64,000 nucleotides of DNA, taken from Flexivirga alba. Its GTDB lineage: Bacteria > Actinomycetota > Actinomycetes > Actinomycetales > Dermatophilaceae. The notes beneath the pieces were generated by a model, which made no database searches, was not told the origin of the DNA, and worked only from the letters and a program-made list of their open reading frames with translations. The translations under genes were made by a program, and so were the position numbers. The DNA lies in the NCBI RefSeq assembly GCF_042661025.1, contig NZ_JBHSWH010000001.1, forward strand, positions 3,782,001 through 3,846,000, written 5' to 3'. This document shows, piece after piece, positions 18,524-26,332 of the stretch; position 1 is the first letter of the stretch, and every line of letters begins with the position of its first letter.

Positions 18524-19501
18524 ATGTCCGACGACACGCTGTCCGACGACTCGCTGCCCGGCATCGACGACATCCGCGCCGCCGCCGAACGCATCAGGCC
18601 ACACGTCCGGCATACGACGACGCCACGTAGCGCCCACCTCAGTGTCGTGACCGGCGGTGAGGTCCACCTGAAGCTGGAGATCGAGCAACCCACCGGGAGT
18701 TTCAAGGTGCGCGGCGCCTGCAACGCGATCCTGGCGGCCAGGGAGCGTGGCGACCTGCCGGGGATCACGACCGCGTCGACGGGCAATCACGCGCGGGCGG
18801 TCGCCTACATGGGCCGACAGTTCGACGTGCCGGTCACTGCGTTCGTCGCGGCGTCATTGCCCGCCTATCGGGTCCGCGCTCTGGAAGAGCTCGGCGCCAC
18901 CGTCGACGTCTCCAGCCAGGATCAGAGCGAGGCCATCGAGGACGCCCGACGACTCGCGACCGACCGTGGGTTTGCATTCGTGCCACCGTTCGACCATCCG
19001 GACGTCATCAGCGGACAGGGCACCATCGGCCTCGAGCTGTGTGAAGACCTTGCTGACCTCGACGCGGTGGTGGTCCCAGTCTCCGGCGGCGGGCTGATCA
19101 GTGGAATCGGCCTGGCAATCAAGGCTATTCGACCCGAGGCGCTGGTGATCGGCGTGTGCGCCGAGCGAGCCGGTGCCATGCTGAGGTCACTCGACGCCGG
19201 CCACCCGGTGCCGGTGCCCGAGGTCGAGACCATCGCTACTTCCCTGCTCGGTGACCTGGGCGCCGACAACCGCTACACGTTTCGCGTCGCGAGTCGGGTC
19301 GTCGATGAGATCAGCTCGGTCAGCGAGCAGCAGCTGCAGGATGCCCTCGATGCGCTGGCGGCCGAGGACGGGCTGGTGGTCGAGGGTGCGGCCGCCGCGG
19401 CGGCGGCGTTCCTTCGCGCGACAGCGAGTCGTTGGCGCGGCAAGCGGGTGGCGCTGATCATCACCGGCGATTCGATCGCATCCGCGGAGGTCCCGAAGTA
19501 G
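18524..19501 (+). CDS. eutB: Threonine-dehydratase-family enzyme, EutB-like
   Basis: PLP-dependent fold-type II enzyme of 325 residues. LEIEQPTGSFKVRGACNAIL holds the PLP lysine, TASTGNHARAVAYM the phosphate-cup region and VVPVSGGGLISGIGLAIKAI the glycine loop. The length lacks the C-terminal regulatory domain of biosynthetic IlvA, as in catabolic dehydratases, serine racemase and EutB of hydroxyectoine clusters. Context with DoeA favours EutB, which is thought to dehydrate a hydroxylated diaminobutyrate intermediate. A generic threonine/serine dehydratase cannot be excluded. The TAG stop overlaps the first base of the repeat pair that follows. Confidence 0.72.
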   Translation: MSDDTLSDDSLPGIDDIRAAAERIRPHVRHTTTPRSAHLSVVTGGEVHLKLEIEQPTGSFKVRGACNAILAARERGDLPGITTASTGNHARAVAYMGRQFDVPVTAFVAASLPAYRVRALEELGATVDVSSQDQSEAIEDARRLATDRGFAFVPPFDHPDVISGQGTIGLELCEDLADLDAVVVPVSGGGLISGIGLAIKAIRPEALVIGVCAERAGAMLRSLDAGHPVPVPEVETIATSLLGDLGADNRYTFRVASRVVDEISSVSEQQLQDALDALAAEDGLVVEGAAAAAAAFLRATASRWRGKRVALIITGDSIASAEVPK

Positions 19502-19576
19502 CGACCGTCGCCGGTTAGGTACGGGTTTCGGCCGTTTGCTCGCCACCAACCAGCGACCGTCGCCGGTTATGTACGG
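19501..19576. repeat. Pair of GCGACCGTCGCCGGTT repeats, copies 1 and 2
   Basis: Two direct copies of GCGACCGTCGCCGGTTAtGT begin at 19501 and 19553, 52 bases apart, in the gap between convergent genes. Each contains GCGA-CCG-TCGC, able to form a small hairpin. The same paired arrangement recurs at 35623 and 35674, also between convergent genes. Confidence 0.85.
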
Positions 19577-19579
19577 CGC

Positions 19580-19936
19580 TCAGGCGGTATGCCGGACCAG
19601 CGCGCCGCGGCGCTCGGCGCGACGCTCGAACCACACGGTCATCAGCGGCGGGATGCTGCTGAACAGTCCGAGCAGCGACTCCTTCGCGGTCCACTTGTGA
19701 GTGACCGACACGGCAATCAGGCTGATGACGTAGAGCAGGAAGATCGTGCCGTGGATCGGCCCGAAGAGTTTCACCCCGAAGTCGCCGGACTGCACGACCC
19801 ACTTGAAGAACATGCCGATCAGCAGACCGATCCAGGACACGGCTTCGGCGAAGGCCGCGATCTTGAAGAAGAGGGCGGGCTTGCTGGTGGTGACGCTCGC
19901 GGCGGCGGCGGCGTTCTCGTCGAGAGTGGTGACCAT
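19580..19936 (-). CDS. DUF3817 integral membrane protein
   Basis: A 118-residue membrane protein with three hydrophobic segments: FFKIAAFAEAVSWIGLLIGM, GPIHGTIFLLYVISLIAVSV and a third near LLGLFSSIPPLMTVWFERRA. EAVSWIGLL and the GPIHG turn are typical of the actinobacterial DUF3817 family. No function is known. Starts at 19936 (MVTTLDENAAAAAS) or, with three extra residues, 19945. It lies downstream of uvrB on the same strand in reverse order of reading and could be separately transcribed. Confidence 0.8.
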   Translation of the reverse strand: MVTTLDENAAAAASVTTSKPALFFKIAAFAEAVSWIGLLIGMFFKWVVQSGDFGVKLFGPIHGTIFLLYVISLIAVSVTHKWTAKESLLGLFSSIPPLMTVWFERRAERRGALVRHTA

Positions 19937-20000
19937 GGCGCACATGCTACGTGACGTAGTAGACCGGGCTCCCCACCGCACCAGGCCGCTCAGCCGGACG

Positions 20001-22121
20001 TCACTTCGTGGCGGCCTGCATCTGACGCAGCTCCTTCTTCAGGTCCCCGAGCTCGTCGCGCAGCCGCGCCGCCAGCTCGAAGTGCAGGTCGGTTGCCGCC
20101 TGGTGCATCTGCTCGGTCAGCTCCTGGATCAGCCCGGCGAGGTCGGCCGCCGGCAGACCGGAGACCCGGCCGCCACCGGCCACCTCCGCATCGGCTGCGA
20201 CTGCCCCGCGCAAGCCACGCTTACCGCGGCCGTCGGTCTTGCCCCGCGACTGCGCACGACCGCTGCCCATCAACGCATCCGTGTCAGCGTCCTCGCGTTG
20301 CAGCATGTCAGTGATGTCGGCGATCTTCTTGCGCAGCGGCGTCGGGTCGACACCGGCTGCCTTGTTGTAGGCGATCTGCTTCTCCCGGCGACGCCCCGTC
20401 TCGTCGATCGCCTGCTGCATCGAAGGCGTGATCTTGTCGGCATACATGTGAACCTGCCCGGAGACGTTGCGGGCAGCTCGGCCGATGGTCTGGATGAGGG
20501 ACCTCGCCGAGCGCAGGAAGCCCTCCTTGTCGGCGTCGAGAATGCTCACCAGCGACACCTCGGGCAGGTCAAGACCCTCACGCAGCAGGTTGATGCCGAC
20601 CAAGACGTCGAACTCCCCCATCCGCAGCTCACGGAGCAACTCGACGCGGCGCAAGGTGTCGACCTCGGAGTGCAGGTAGCGAACCCGCACGCCCTTTTCC
20701 AGCAGGTAGTCGGTCAGGTCCTCGGCCATCTTCTTGGTCAGCGTCGTGACCAGGACCCGCTCGTTCAGCTCGGTGCGCTGGTTGATCTCGTGCAGCAGGT
20801 CGTCGATCTGGCCCTTGGTGGGCTTCAGGACGATCTCCGGGTCGACCAGACCGGTCGGCCGGATGACCTGCTCGACCACCCCGTCGGACTTGGCCAGCTC
20901 GTAGTCGCCCGGCGTCGCCGACAGGTAGACCGTCTGGCCGATGCGCTCGAGGAACTCCTCCCACTTCAGCGGCCGGTTGTCCATGGCGCTGGGCAGCCGG
21001 AAGCCGTGGTCGACCAGCATCCGCTTGCGGGACATGTCGCCTTCGTACATCGCACCGATCTGCGGCACCGTCTGGTGCGACTCGTCGATGACCAGCAGGA
21101 AGTCTTCCGGGAAGTAGTCGAGCAGGCAGTTGGGCGCCGTGCCAGGACCACGGCCGTCGATGTGCCGCGAGTAGTTCTCGATGCCGGAGCACGCGCCGAC
21201 CTGCCGCATCATCTCGATGTCGTAGGTGGTGCGCATCCGCAATCGCTGCGCCTCCAGCAGCTTGTTCTGCTTCTCCAGCGCTCCCAGCCGATCTTCGAGC
21301 TCGGTCTCGATCGAGGAGATCGCCCGCTCCATCCGCTCCGGGCCGGCGACGTAGTGCGAGGCGGGGAAGACATACATCTCCTCCTCCTCGCGCACGATCT
21401 CGCCGGTCAGCGGGTGCAGGGTGTAGATGCGCTCGATCTCGTCACCGAAGAACTCGATCCGGATCGCCAGCTCTTCGTAGACCGGGATGATCTCGACCGT
21501 GTCACCACGCACCCGGAAGGTGCCACGAGTGAACGCCAGGTCGTTGCGGGTGTATTGCATCTGCACGAACTTGCGCAGCAGATCGTCGCGGTCGAGCTGC
21601 GCGCCGACCCGCAACGACTGCATCCGGTCGACATACTCCTGGGGTGTGCCCAGACCGTAGATGCACGACACGGAAGCGACCACGATGACGTCACGCCGGG
21701 TGAGCAGGGAGTTGGTCGCGCTGTGCCGCAGCCGCTCGACCTCGTCGTTGATCGAGGAGTCCTTCTCGATGTAGGTGTCCGTCTGCGGGATGTAGGCCTC
21801 GGGCTGGTAGTAGTCGTAATAGGAAACGAAGTATTCGACCGCGTTGTTGGGCAGCAACTCGCGGAACTCATTGGCCAGCTGCGCGGCCAGCGTCTTGTTG
21901 GGCGCCATCACCAGCGTCGGCCGCTGCACCTGCTCGATCAGCCAGGCGGTCGTCGCGGACTTACCGGTGCCGGTCGCGCCGAGCAGCACGGTGTCCTGGT
22001 CCCCCGCCTTCACCCGGCGCGCCAGATCGGCGATGGCCGTCGGCTGGTCACCACTCGGGGTGTATTCGGAGATGACCTCGAACGGCGCGACACGGCGCTG
22101 CAGGTCAGTGGTGGGGCGCAT
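20001..22121 (-). CDS. uvrB: Excinuclease ABC subunit B
   Basis: DNA-damage recognition helicase of nucleotide excision repair, 706 residues. Walker A GATGTGKS is at residues 48-55. YFVSYYDYYQPEAYIPQTDT contains the beta-hairpin that clamps DNA, LLVIDESHQTVPQIGAMYEG is the DEAD-type Walker B, and INLLREGLDLPEVSLVSILD and QTIGRAARN are helicase motifs V-VI. The C-terminal UVR/UvrC-binding motif is present (LIQELTEQMHQAATDLHFEL). A 45-residue Gly/Arg-rich insert separates it from the helicase core. Divergent from the ThrE-like gene across only about 60 bases, where I see no good LexA box. Confidence 0.98.
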   Translation of the reverse strand: MRPTTDLQRRVAPFEVISEYTPSGDQPTAIADLARRVKAGDQDTVLLGATGTGKSATTAWLIEQVQRPTLVMAPNKTLAAQLANEFRELLPNNAVEYFVSYYDYYQPEAYIPQTDTYIEKDSSINDEVERLRHSATNSLLTRRDVIVVASVSCIYGLGTPQEYVDRMQSLRVGAQLDRDDLLRKFVQMQYTRNDLAFTRGTFRVRGDTVEIIPVYEELAIRIEFFGDEIERIYTLHPLTGEIVREEEEMYVFPASHYVAGPERMERAISSIETELEDRLGALEKQNKLLEAQRLRMRTTYDIEMMRQVGACSGIENYSRHIDGRGPGTAPNCLLDYFPEDFLLVIDESHQTVPQIGAMYEGDMSRKRMLVDHGFRLPSAMDNRPLKWEEFLERIGQTVYLSATPGDYELAKSDGVVEQVIRPTGLVDPEIVLKPTKGQIDDLLHEINQRTELNERVLVTTLTKKMAEDLTDYLLEKGVRVRYLHSEVDTLRRVELLRELRMGEFDVLVGINLLREGLDLPEVSLVSILDADKEGFLRSARSLIQTIGRAARNVSGQVHMYADKITPSMQQAIDETGRRREKQIAYNKAAGVDPTPLRKKIADITDMLQREDADTDALMGSGRAQSRGKTDGRGKRGLRGAVAADAEVAGGGRVSGLPAADLAGLIQELTEQMHQAATDLHFELAARLRDELGDLKKELRQMQAATK

Positions 22122-22183
22122 AACGTAACCGTAAACGTCGCCACCGACAGTTGTTGTTCCCCCAACCCGTCATCATGGTCGGT

Positions 22184-23437
22184 ATGACGGCCCCGACGCG
22201 TGAAGTGCTGCTGCGGATGGGCAGCGCGCTGCTCGCCGGCGGGGCTCCCGTGCCCGACGTCGAGTGGCAGGTGACGCTCCTCGCCCGGCGGATGGGCGCT
22301 CCAGGAGCACGGGTCGCGGCAACACCGACCGGGATCTTCGCCGGACTCGGCGTGGACGAACCGGTCGGCTTCGAACCCGTCGCCGGGTCGCTGCGCCTCG
22401 AGCAGGTCACCCGGGTGCAGGACGTCTACGAGCGGCTGATGCGCGGCGGCGTCAGCGACGGGGAGGCGTTGCGCGAACTCGACGACATCGAGGCGATGCC
22501 GTCGTCCCGCCCGGTCTGGCTCTCCGACCTCGCACTGGTCCCGATCGGCACCGGCATCTGCGCGATCCTGCAGCCGACCTGGCGCGACCTGGTCACCGCT
22601 GCCGCGAGTTCGCTGCTCGTGATGTTGCTGGTGATCCTCAGCCGGCGGTTCGCGTTGGTGCGCACTCTCCTGCCGCTGCTCGCCTCGTTCACGGTAGGCG
22701 TGCTGGTGCTGCTCGTCGCGCAGCACTGGCCGTTGCACGGGACCCTCCGCACGATGGTCGCGTCATTCGCCGTGCTGCTCCCCGGGTCGGTGATCGTCAC
22801 GGGTATGTCGGAGATCGCCTCCGGCGCCGCGGTCGCGGGCAGTTCACGACTCGTCTCGGGCGTCATGCAACTGGTGCTCTTCGCAGCCGGGCTCTTCTCG
22901 GCCGTCTCAGTCACCGGTGTGCAGTTGGACGCGCTGACGAATGTGCGTGCCCAGGACCTGGGGCCGCTGGCGCCATACATCGGTGTGCTGGTGATCGGTT
23001 GCGGCATCGTCATCAACGTGGCCGCGTCGCGGGCCGCCATACCGTGGATCCTGCTGGTGCTCGCGCTGACGTTTGCGACGCAGTCGACGGTCCAGTCGCT
23101 CTCCGGCCTCGTCCTCGGTGCACTGGCCGGTGCGACCATCGCGGGTCTCGCGGCCGCAGTCGTCCACCGGTTGTCCGGCCGACCCCTGCGGCTGGTCGTC
23201 TTCCTGCCCGCCTTCTGGCTGCTGGTGCCCGGCAGTCTCGGTCTGCTCAGCACCACCGAGATCGCCACCGGGCGCGGCGGGTTCGATGCGATCACGGTTG
23301 CCATTGGGTCCGTCGTCGCCGTCGCAGCCGGCACGCTGATCGGCAGCGCTGCCGGTCGTGCCATCGACCGGTTCCTCGATCCGGCTGAAACACCGGACAT
23401 CGAGACGCTCGACCTCACCGACGTCGACCGCCTGTGA
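22184..23437 (+). CDS. Threonine/serine exporter (ThrE) family protein
   Basis: Membrane protein of 417 residues combining the two ThrE halves. There is an amino-terminal cytoplasmic segment with a catalytic-like region (LRMGSALLAGGAPVPDVEWQ) and ten or so transmembrane helices, including LLPGSVIVTGMSEIASGAAV and FLPAFWLLVPGSLGLLSTTE, which are typical of ThrE/ThrE2 domains. Corynebacterium ThrE exports threonine and serine; other substrates are possible. The ATG at 22184 is chosen; 22175 is an alternative. Confidence 0.85.
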   Translation: MTAPTREVLLRMGSALLAGGAPVPDVEWQVTLLARRMGAPGARVAATPTGIFAGLGVDEPVGFEPVAGSLRLEQVTRVQDVYERLMRGGVSDGEALRELDDIEAMPSSRPVWLSDLALVPIGTGICAILQPTWRDLVTAAASSLLVMLLVILSRRFALVRTLLPLLASFTVGVLVLLVAQHWPLHGTLRTMVASFAVLLPGSVIVTGMSEIASGAAVAGSSRLVSGVMQLVLFAAGLFSAVSVTGVQLDALTNVRAQDLGPLAPYIGVLVIGCGIVINVAASRAAIPWILLVLALTFATQSTVQSLSGLVLGALAGATIAGLAAAVVHRLSGRPLRLVVFLPAFWLLVPGSLGLLSTTEIATGRGGFDAITVAIGSVVAVAAGTLIGSAAGRAIDRFLDPAETPDIETLDLTDVDRL

Positions 23438-23474
23438 CTACCCCGGGGAGCCGTCGCGCGAAGCACATTACTAC

Positions 23475-23502
23475 TTGACACGTACTACGCAGCGTGTAGC
23501 AA
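23475..23502 (+). promoter_or_regulatory. Consensus-like promoter, probable leaderless start
   Basis: TTGACA at 23475-23480, a 16-base spacer, then TAGCAA at 23497-23502, seven bases before the ATG at 23510. Transcription would begin at or next to the start codon, giving a leaderless mRNA. ACACG and CGTGT flank the spacer centre as a short palindrome. Confidence 0.55.
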
Positions 23503-23509
23503 TGGGGCG

Positions 23510-24484
23510 ATGGACCATCTTCCCGCCGGTGACGAGGCTCGGCTGCGCGCCGGACGCGCGGTGCGCACCGGCATGGTCGTCGCGACGCTGTTCGCCGTGG
23601 TGACGACCCTCAGCAAGAACGACGACGCGCTGAACCTGCGCCAGCCCTGGCAGGACGATCCGTATGACGTCTTCGTTTCGCTCGACCTGGTCGTGCTGCC
23701 CGTGCTCGTCGTGGCTGTCGTGGCACGTTCCCTGCTCGACCGACGCACCGAGCCGGTGCCGATCCGACGGCTGGCCGACCGGCTGCGGATGGCCAACGTC
23801 GCGCTCGGGGTGTGCCTGGCCACCGAAGCAGCTGAGTGGGTCGCCGTCATCCTGCAGCGACATCGTGCGACCTGGACAACGTCGACCGGCATACAGATCG
23901 GGGGCTTGGCGCTGCTCACCGTCATGACATTCGGGTCAGCCCTCTGGGTCACGAGTGCATTGCGTGCCGTATGTCGCGCGGGAACCGCTGCAGCACAACC
24001 GGATTGGCTATCAGATCTGGTCACGATGGCGTATGCCGTTGCACACGGCAGTCGCGTCCGGGCAGTGAGCGACGCAGTGCGCTGGGTCGACCTGCACCTG
24101 GTTGCTCGCGCGCGCCGACGCCCCATCGCTGCGGCCGCCCTCTTCGCGCTGACGCTCGCGGCCCCGCTCCTCGGTCCGAAGGTCTTCATCGAGCGCTATC
24201 CACCGGTCCTGTTGCTCGTCGTCACCGTGTTCGTCTGGGCGTGCCTGTTCGCGCTCGTCGTGGTGGCGGGCGCCTACCTCCGGGTCATCTCCGACACTCC
24301 GCCCTTCACCCCTGCGATGCTGGGAGTTGTCGGCGGATGCGTTGGTGGCGCAACACTTTTCGCGTTGCACGACTCGCTGCTTGAGCACCAGACCACCGGC
24401 GGCCTGGCCATGCTGCTCGCCGCCGGAGCAATCGTGGGTGGCGCCGGCGCATTCGGCCTCTCGGAACTCACCAGACACCGGTGA
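23510..24484 (+). CDS. Hypothetical multi-pass membrane protein
   Basis: A 324-residue protein with about eight hydrophobic segments (for example DVFVSLDLVVLPVLVVAVVA and PPVLLLVVTVFVWACLFALV) and a hydrophilic middle containing the Arg-rich stretch LHLVARARRRP. I recognise no family. It starts right behind a consensus-like promoter and its stop overlaps a possible GTG start of the following dehydrogenase, so the two may be co-expressed. Confidence 0.72.
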   Translation: MDHLPAGDEARLRAGRAVRTGMVVATLFAVVTTLSKNDDALNLRQPWQDDPYDVFVSLDLVVLPVLVVAVVARSLLDRRTEPVPIRRLADRLRMANVALGVCLATEAAEWVAVILQRHRATWTTSTGIQIGGLALLTVMTFGSALWVTSALRAVCRAGTAAAQPDWLSDLVTMAYAVAHGSRVRAVSDAVRWVDLHLVARARRRPIAAAALFALTLAAPLLGPKVFIERYPPVLLLVVTVFVWACLFALVVVAGAYLRVISDTPPFTPAMLGVVGGCVGGATLFALHDSLLEHQTTGGLAMLLAAGAIVGGAGAFGLSELTRHR

Positions 24485-24498
24485 CTAGCGTGGGCGAT

Positions 24499-25251
24499 AT
24501 GACCCGACGCATCCTCATCACCGGTGGCGGCACCGGCATCGGCAAGGCCATCGCGCACCGCATGCTCGTCGAGGAGCCGGAGCTGATCCTCGTCGGTCGT
24601 CGCGCCGAAGTGCTTACGGCTGCGGCCGACGAGCTGCGCGAAGTCGACGAGCTGGCAAATGTGACCACCCACAGCTGTGACCTGACCGATGTCGAGGCCG
24701 TCCGCACTCTTGCTGACGAAGTGGCAGCCGGGGGCAGCCTCGACGTGCTGGTCGCCAACGCGGGCGGCAACTACGGCGTCGGCGGTGGTGCTGCGCTCGA
24801 GGACGTTGCCCGGTCGTGGCGGGCCGACTTCGACGGGAATGTGCTGTCCACGGTGTTGCTCGCCCATGCACTTTTGCCGCACTTGTCCCGCCCGGGAGGT
24901 CGCGTCGTCGCCATGAGTTCGATCGCCGCCCTCCGGGGTTCTGGTTCGTATGGCGCAGCCAAGGCAGCCGTCAACGCGTGGATGCTCGACCTGGCGAGTT
25001 CCGTTGCTGCAGAAGGCATTACGGTCAACGCGATCGCACCCGGTTTCGTCCCCGACACCGAGTTCTGGGCCGAGCGCCTCGCCGAAAATCCGGAGCTCGC
25101 CGCGAGCCGCACGTCCGTCATACCTGCCGGACGACCTGGCACGCCGGACGAGGTGGCCGAAGCTGTCGCATATCTCGCCTCACCGGATGCGGGCTGGACG
25201 ACGGGCCAGATCCTGCAGGTCAACGGCGGCACGCTGCTCGGGCGCGGCTGA
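24499..25251 (+). CDS. Short-chain dehydrogenase/reductase (FabG-like)
   Basis: Classical SDR of 250 residues. The cofactor motif is ITGGGTGIGKAIAHRM (TGxxxGxG), VLVANAGGNYGVGGG is the NAG motif, MSSIAALRGSGSYGAAKAAV carries the catalytic Ser-Tyr-Lys, and VNAIAPGFVPDTEFW follows. The final VAYLASPDAGWTTGQILQVN is typical of 3-oxoacyl-ACP reductase-like members. Substrate is unknown. The ATG at 24499 is preferred; a GTG at 24481 in frame overlaps the preceding stop. It converges on the lipoate ligase gene with an 11-base gap. Confidence 0.88.
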   Translation: MTRRILITGGGTGIGKAIAHRMLVEEPELILVGRRAEVLTAAADELREVDELANVTTHSCDLTDVEAVRTLADEVAAGGSLDVLVANAGGNYGVGGGAALEDVARSWRADFDGNVLSTVLLAHALLPHLSRPGGRVVAMSSIAALRGSGSYGAAKAAVNAWMLDLASSVAAEGITVNAIAPGFVPDTEFWAERLAENPELAASRTSVIPAGRPGTPDEVAEAVAYLASPDAGWTTGQILQVNGGTLLGRG

Positions 25252-25262
25252 CGCCCGCTCGC

Positions 25263-26312
25263 TCAGGGAACGCGGTGCGTCCATTCCTGGGTGCCGAACT
25301 TCTCCTCGACCAGGCGACGCGCTTCGGTCAACTCGTCGTCGGTGTATGACGACAACTCGCTCCGGTAGCGCGCGAGGAACGACCGGGTAAACGTCTCCAG
25401 GATCTGCTCGCGCGGCAGACCCGTCTGCGAACGCATCGGATCGACGCGCTTGTTCGCCGATTTGGTGCCCTTGTCCGACATCTTCTCCCGGCCGATGCGC
25501 AGCACCTCGAGCATCTTGTCGGCGTCGATGTCGTAGGCCATCGTCACGTGGTGCAGCACCGCGCCGTCGGCGAAGCGCTTCTGCGCGGCACCGGCGATCT
25601 TGCCCTTGTCGGAGGCGATGTCGTTGAGCGGCACGTAGTGGGCGTTGATGCCGACCTCGGCCAGCGCCCCCATCACCCACTCGTCGAGGAATGCATAGGA
25701 CCGCTCGAAACTCAGCCCCTCCACCATGGAGGTCGGCACGACCAGCGAGTAGGTGATGCAGTTGCCGGGCTCCATGAACATCGCGCCGCCGCCGGAAATC
25801 CTTCGTACGACGTCGATTCCGTACTTCGCGGCACCTTCCGCATCGATCTCGTTCCGATAGCTCTGGAACGATCCGATGACCACCAGCGGTGAGTCCCAGT
25901 CCCAGAAGCGGAGAGTCGGCGGCCGCGTCCCGGCAGCCACTTCGCGCGCGATCACCTCGTCCAGAGCGACGTGCTCGACCGGCCGCAGCACGGTCGCCGG
26001 TATGACGTCGAAAGTGTGATCGTCCCAGCCGGTGGCCTTACCGAGGGCGCGACGCACGGCCACGCCCACCGAGTCCGCGTCGAAACCGATCAGCTTCACC
26101 TGCGGATCCAGCGCTCCGGTGATCGCACCGGCAAGCTGCTCGACCGAGGCATCGGCGGGCATACCGGTCAGCGCGGCATTGATGTCCTCCAGCGCGTCGT
26201 CGGGTTCGAGGAAGAAGTCGCCGGAGACGGAAACCTTTGCCAATCGGCCGGATTCGACCTCGACATCGACTGCGACGAGCTTGCCACCAAAAACCTTGTA
26301 TTCACCGCGCAT
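25263..26312 (-). CDS. Lipoate-protein ligase A family protein with N-terminal accessory domain
   Basis: A 349-residue protein. Residues about 1-85 resemble the small accessory domain found at the C-terminus of E. coli LplA (MRGEYKVFGGKLVAVDVEVE, DALEDINAALTG). The biotin/lipoate transferase fold follows: LRFWDWDSPLVVIGSFQSYR, VVRRISGGGAMFMEPGNCIT with the RRxSGGG lipoyl-binding loop, and NDIASDKGKIAGAAQKRFAD with the catalytic Lys region. The order accessory-then-catalytic is reversed relative to E. coli LplA. It should attach lipoate or a related acyl group to E2/GcvH proteins. Octanoyltransferase activity is also possible. Confidence 0.82.
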   Translation of the reverse strand: MRGEYKVFGGKLVAVDVEVESGRLAKVSVSGDFFLEPDDALEDINAALTGMPADASVEQLAGAITGALDPQVKLIGFDADSVGVAVRRALGKATGWDDHTFDVIPATVLRPVEHVALDEVIAREVAAGTRPPTLRFWDWDSPLVVIGSFQSYRNEIDAEGAAKYGIDVVRRISGGGAMFMEPGNCITYSLVVPTSMVEGLSFERSYAFLDEWVMGALAEVGINAHYVPLNDIASDKGKIAGAAQKRFADGAVLHHVTMAYDIDADKMLEVLRIGREKMSDKGTKSANKRVDPMRSQTGLPREQILETFTRSFLARYRSELSSYTDDELTEARRLVEEKFGTQEWTHRVP

Positions 26313-26332
26313 GATTCCACCCTAGATCGTGC

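Noticed and set aside
19746..22187. Open frame of 813 codons on the plus strand
   Set aside because: It is antisense to uvrB, and its composition (Gln/His/Arg/Val-rich, no motif) is typical of a high-GC shadow frame.
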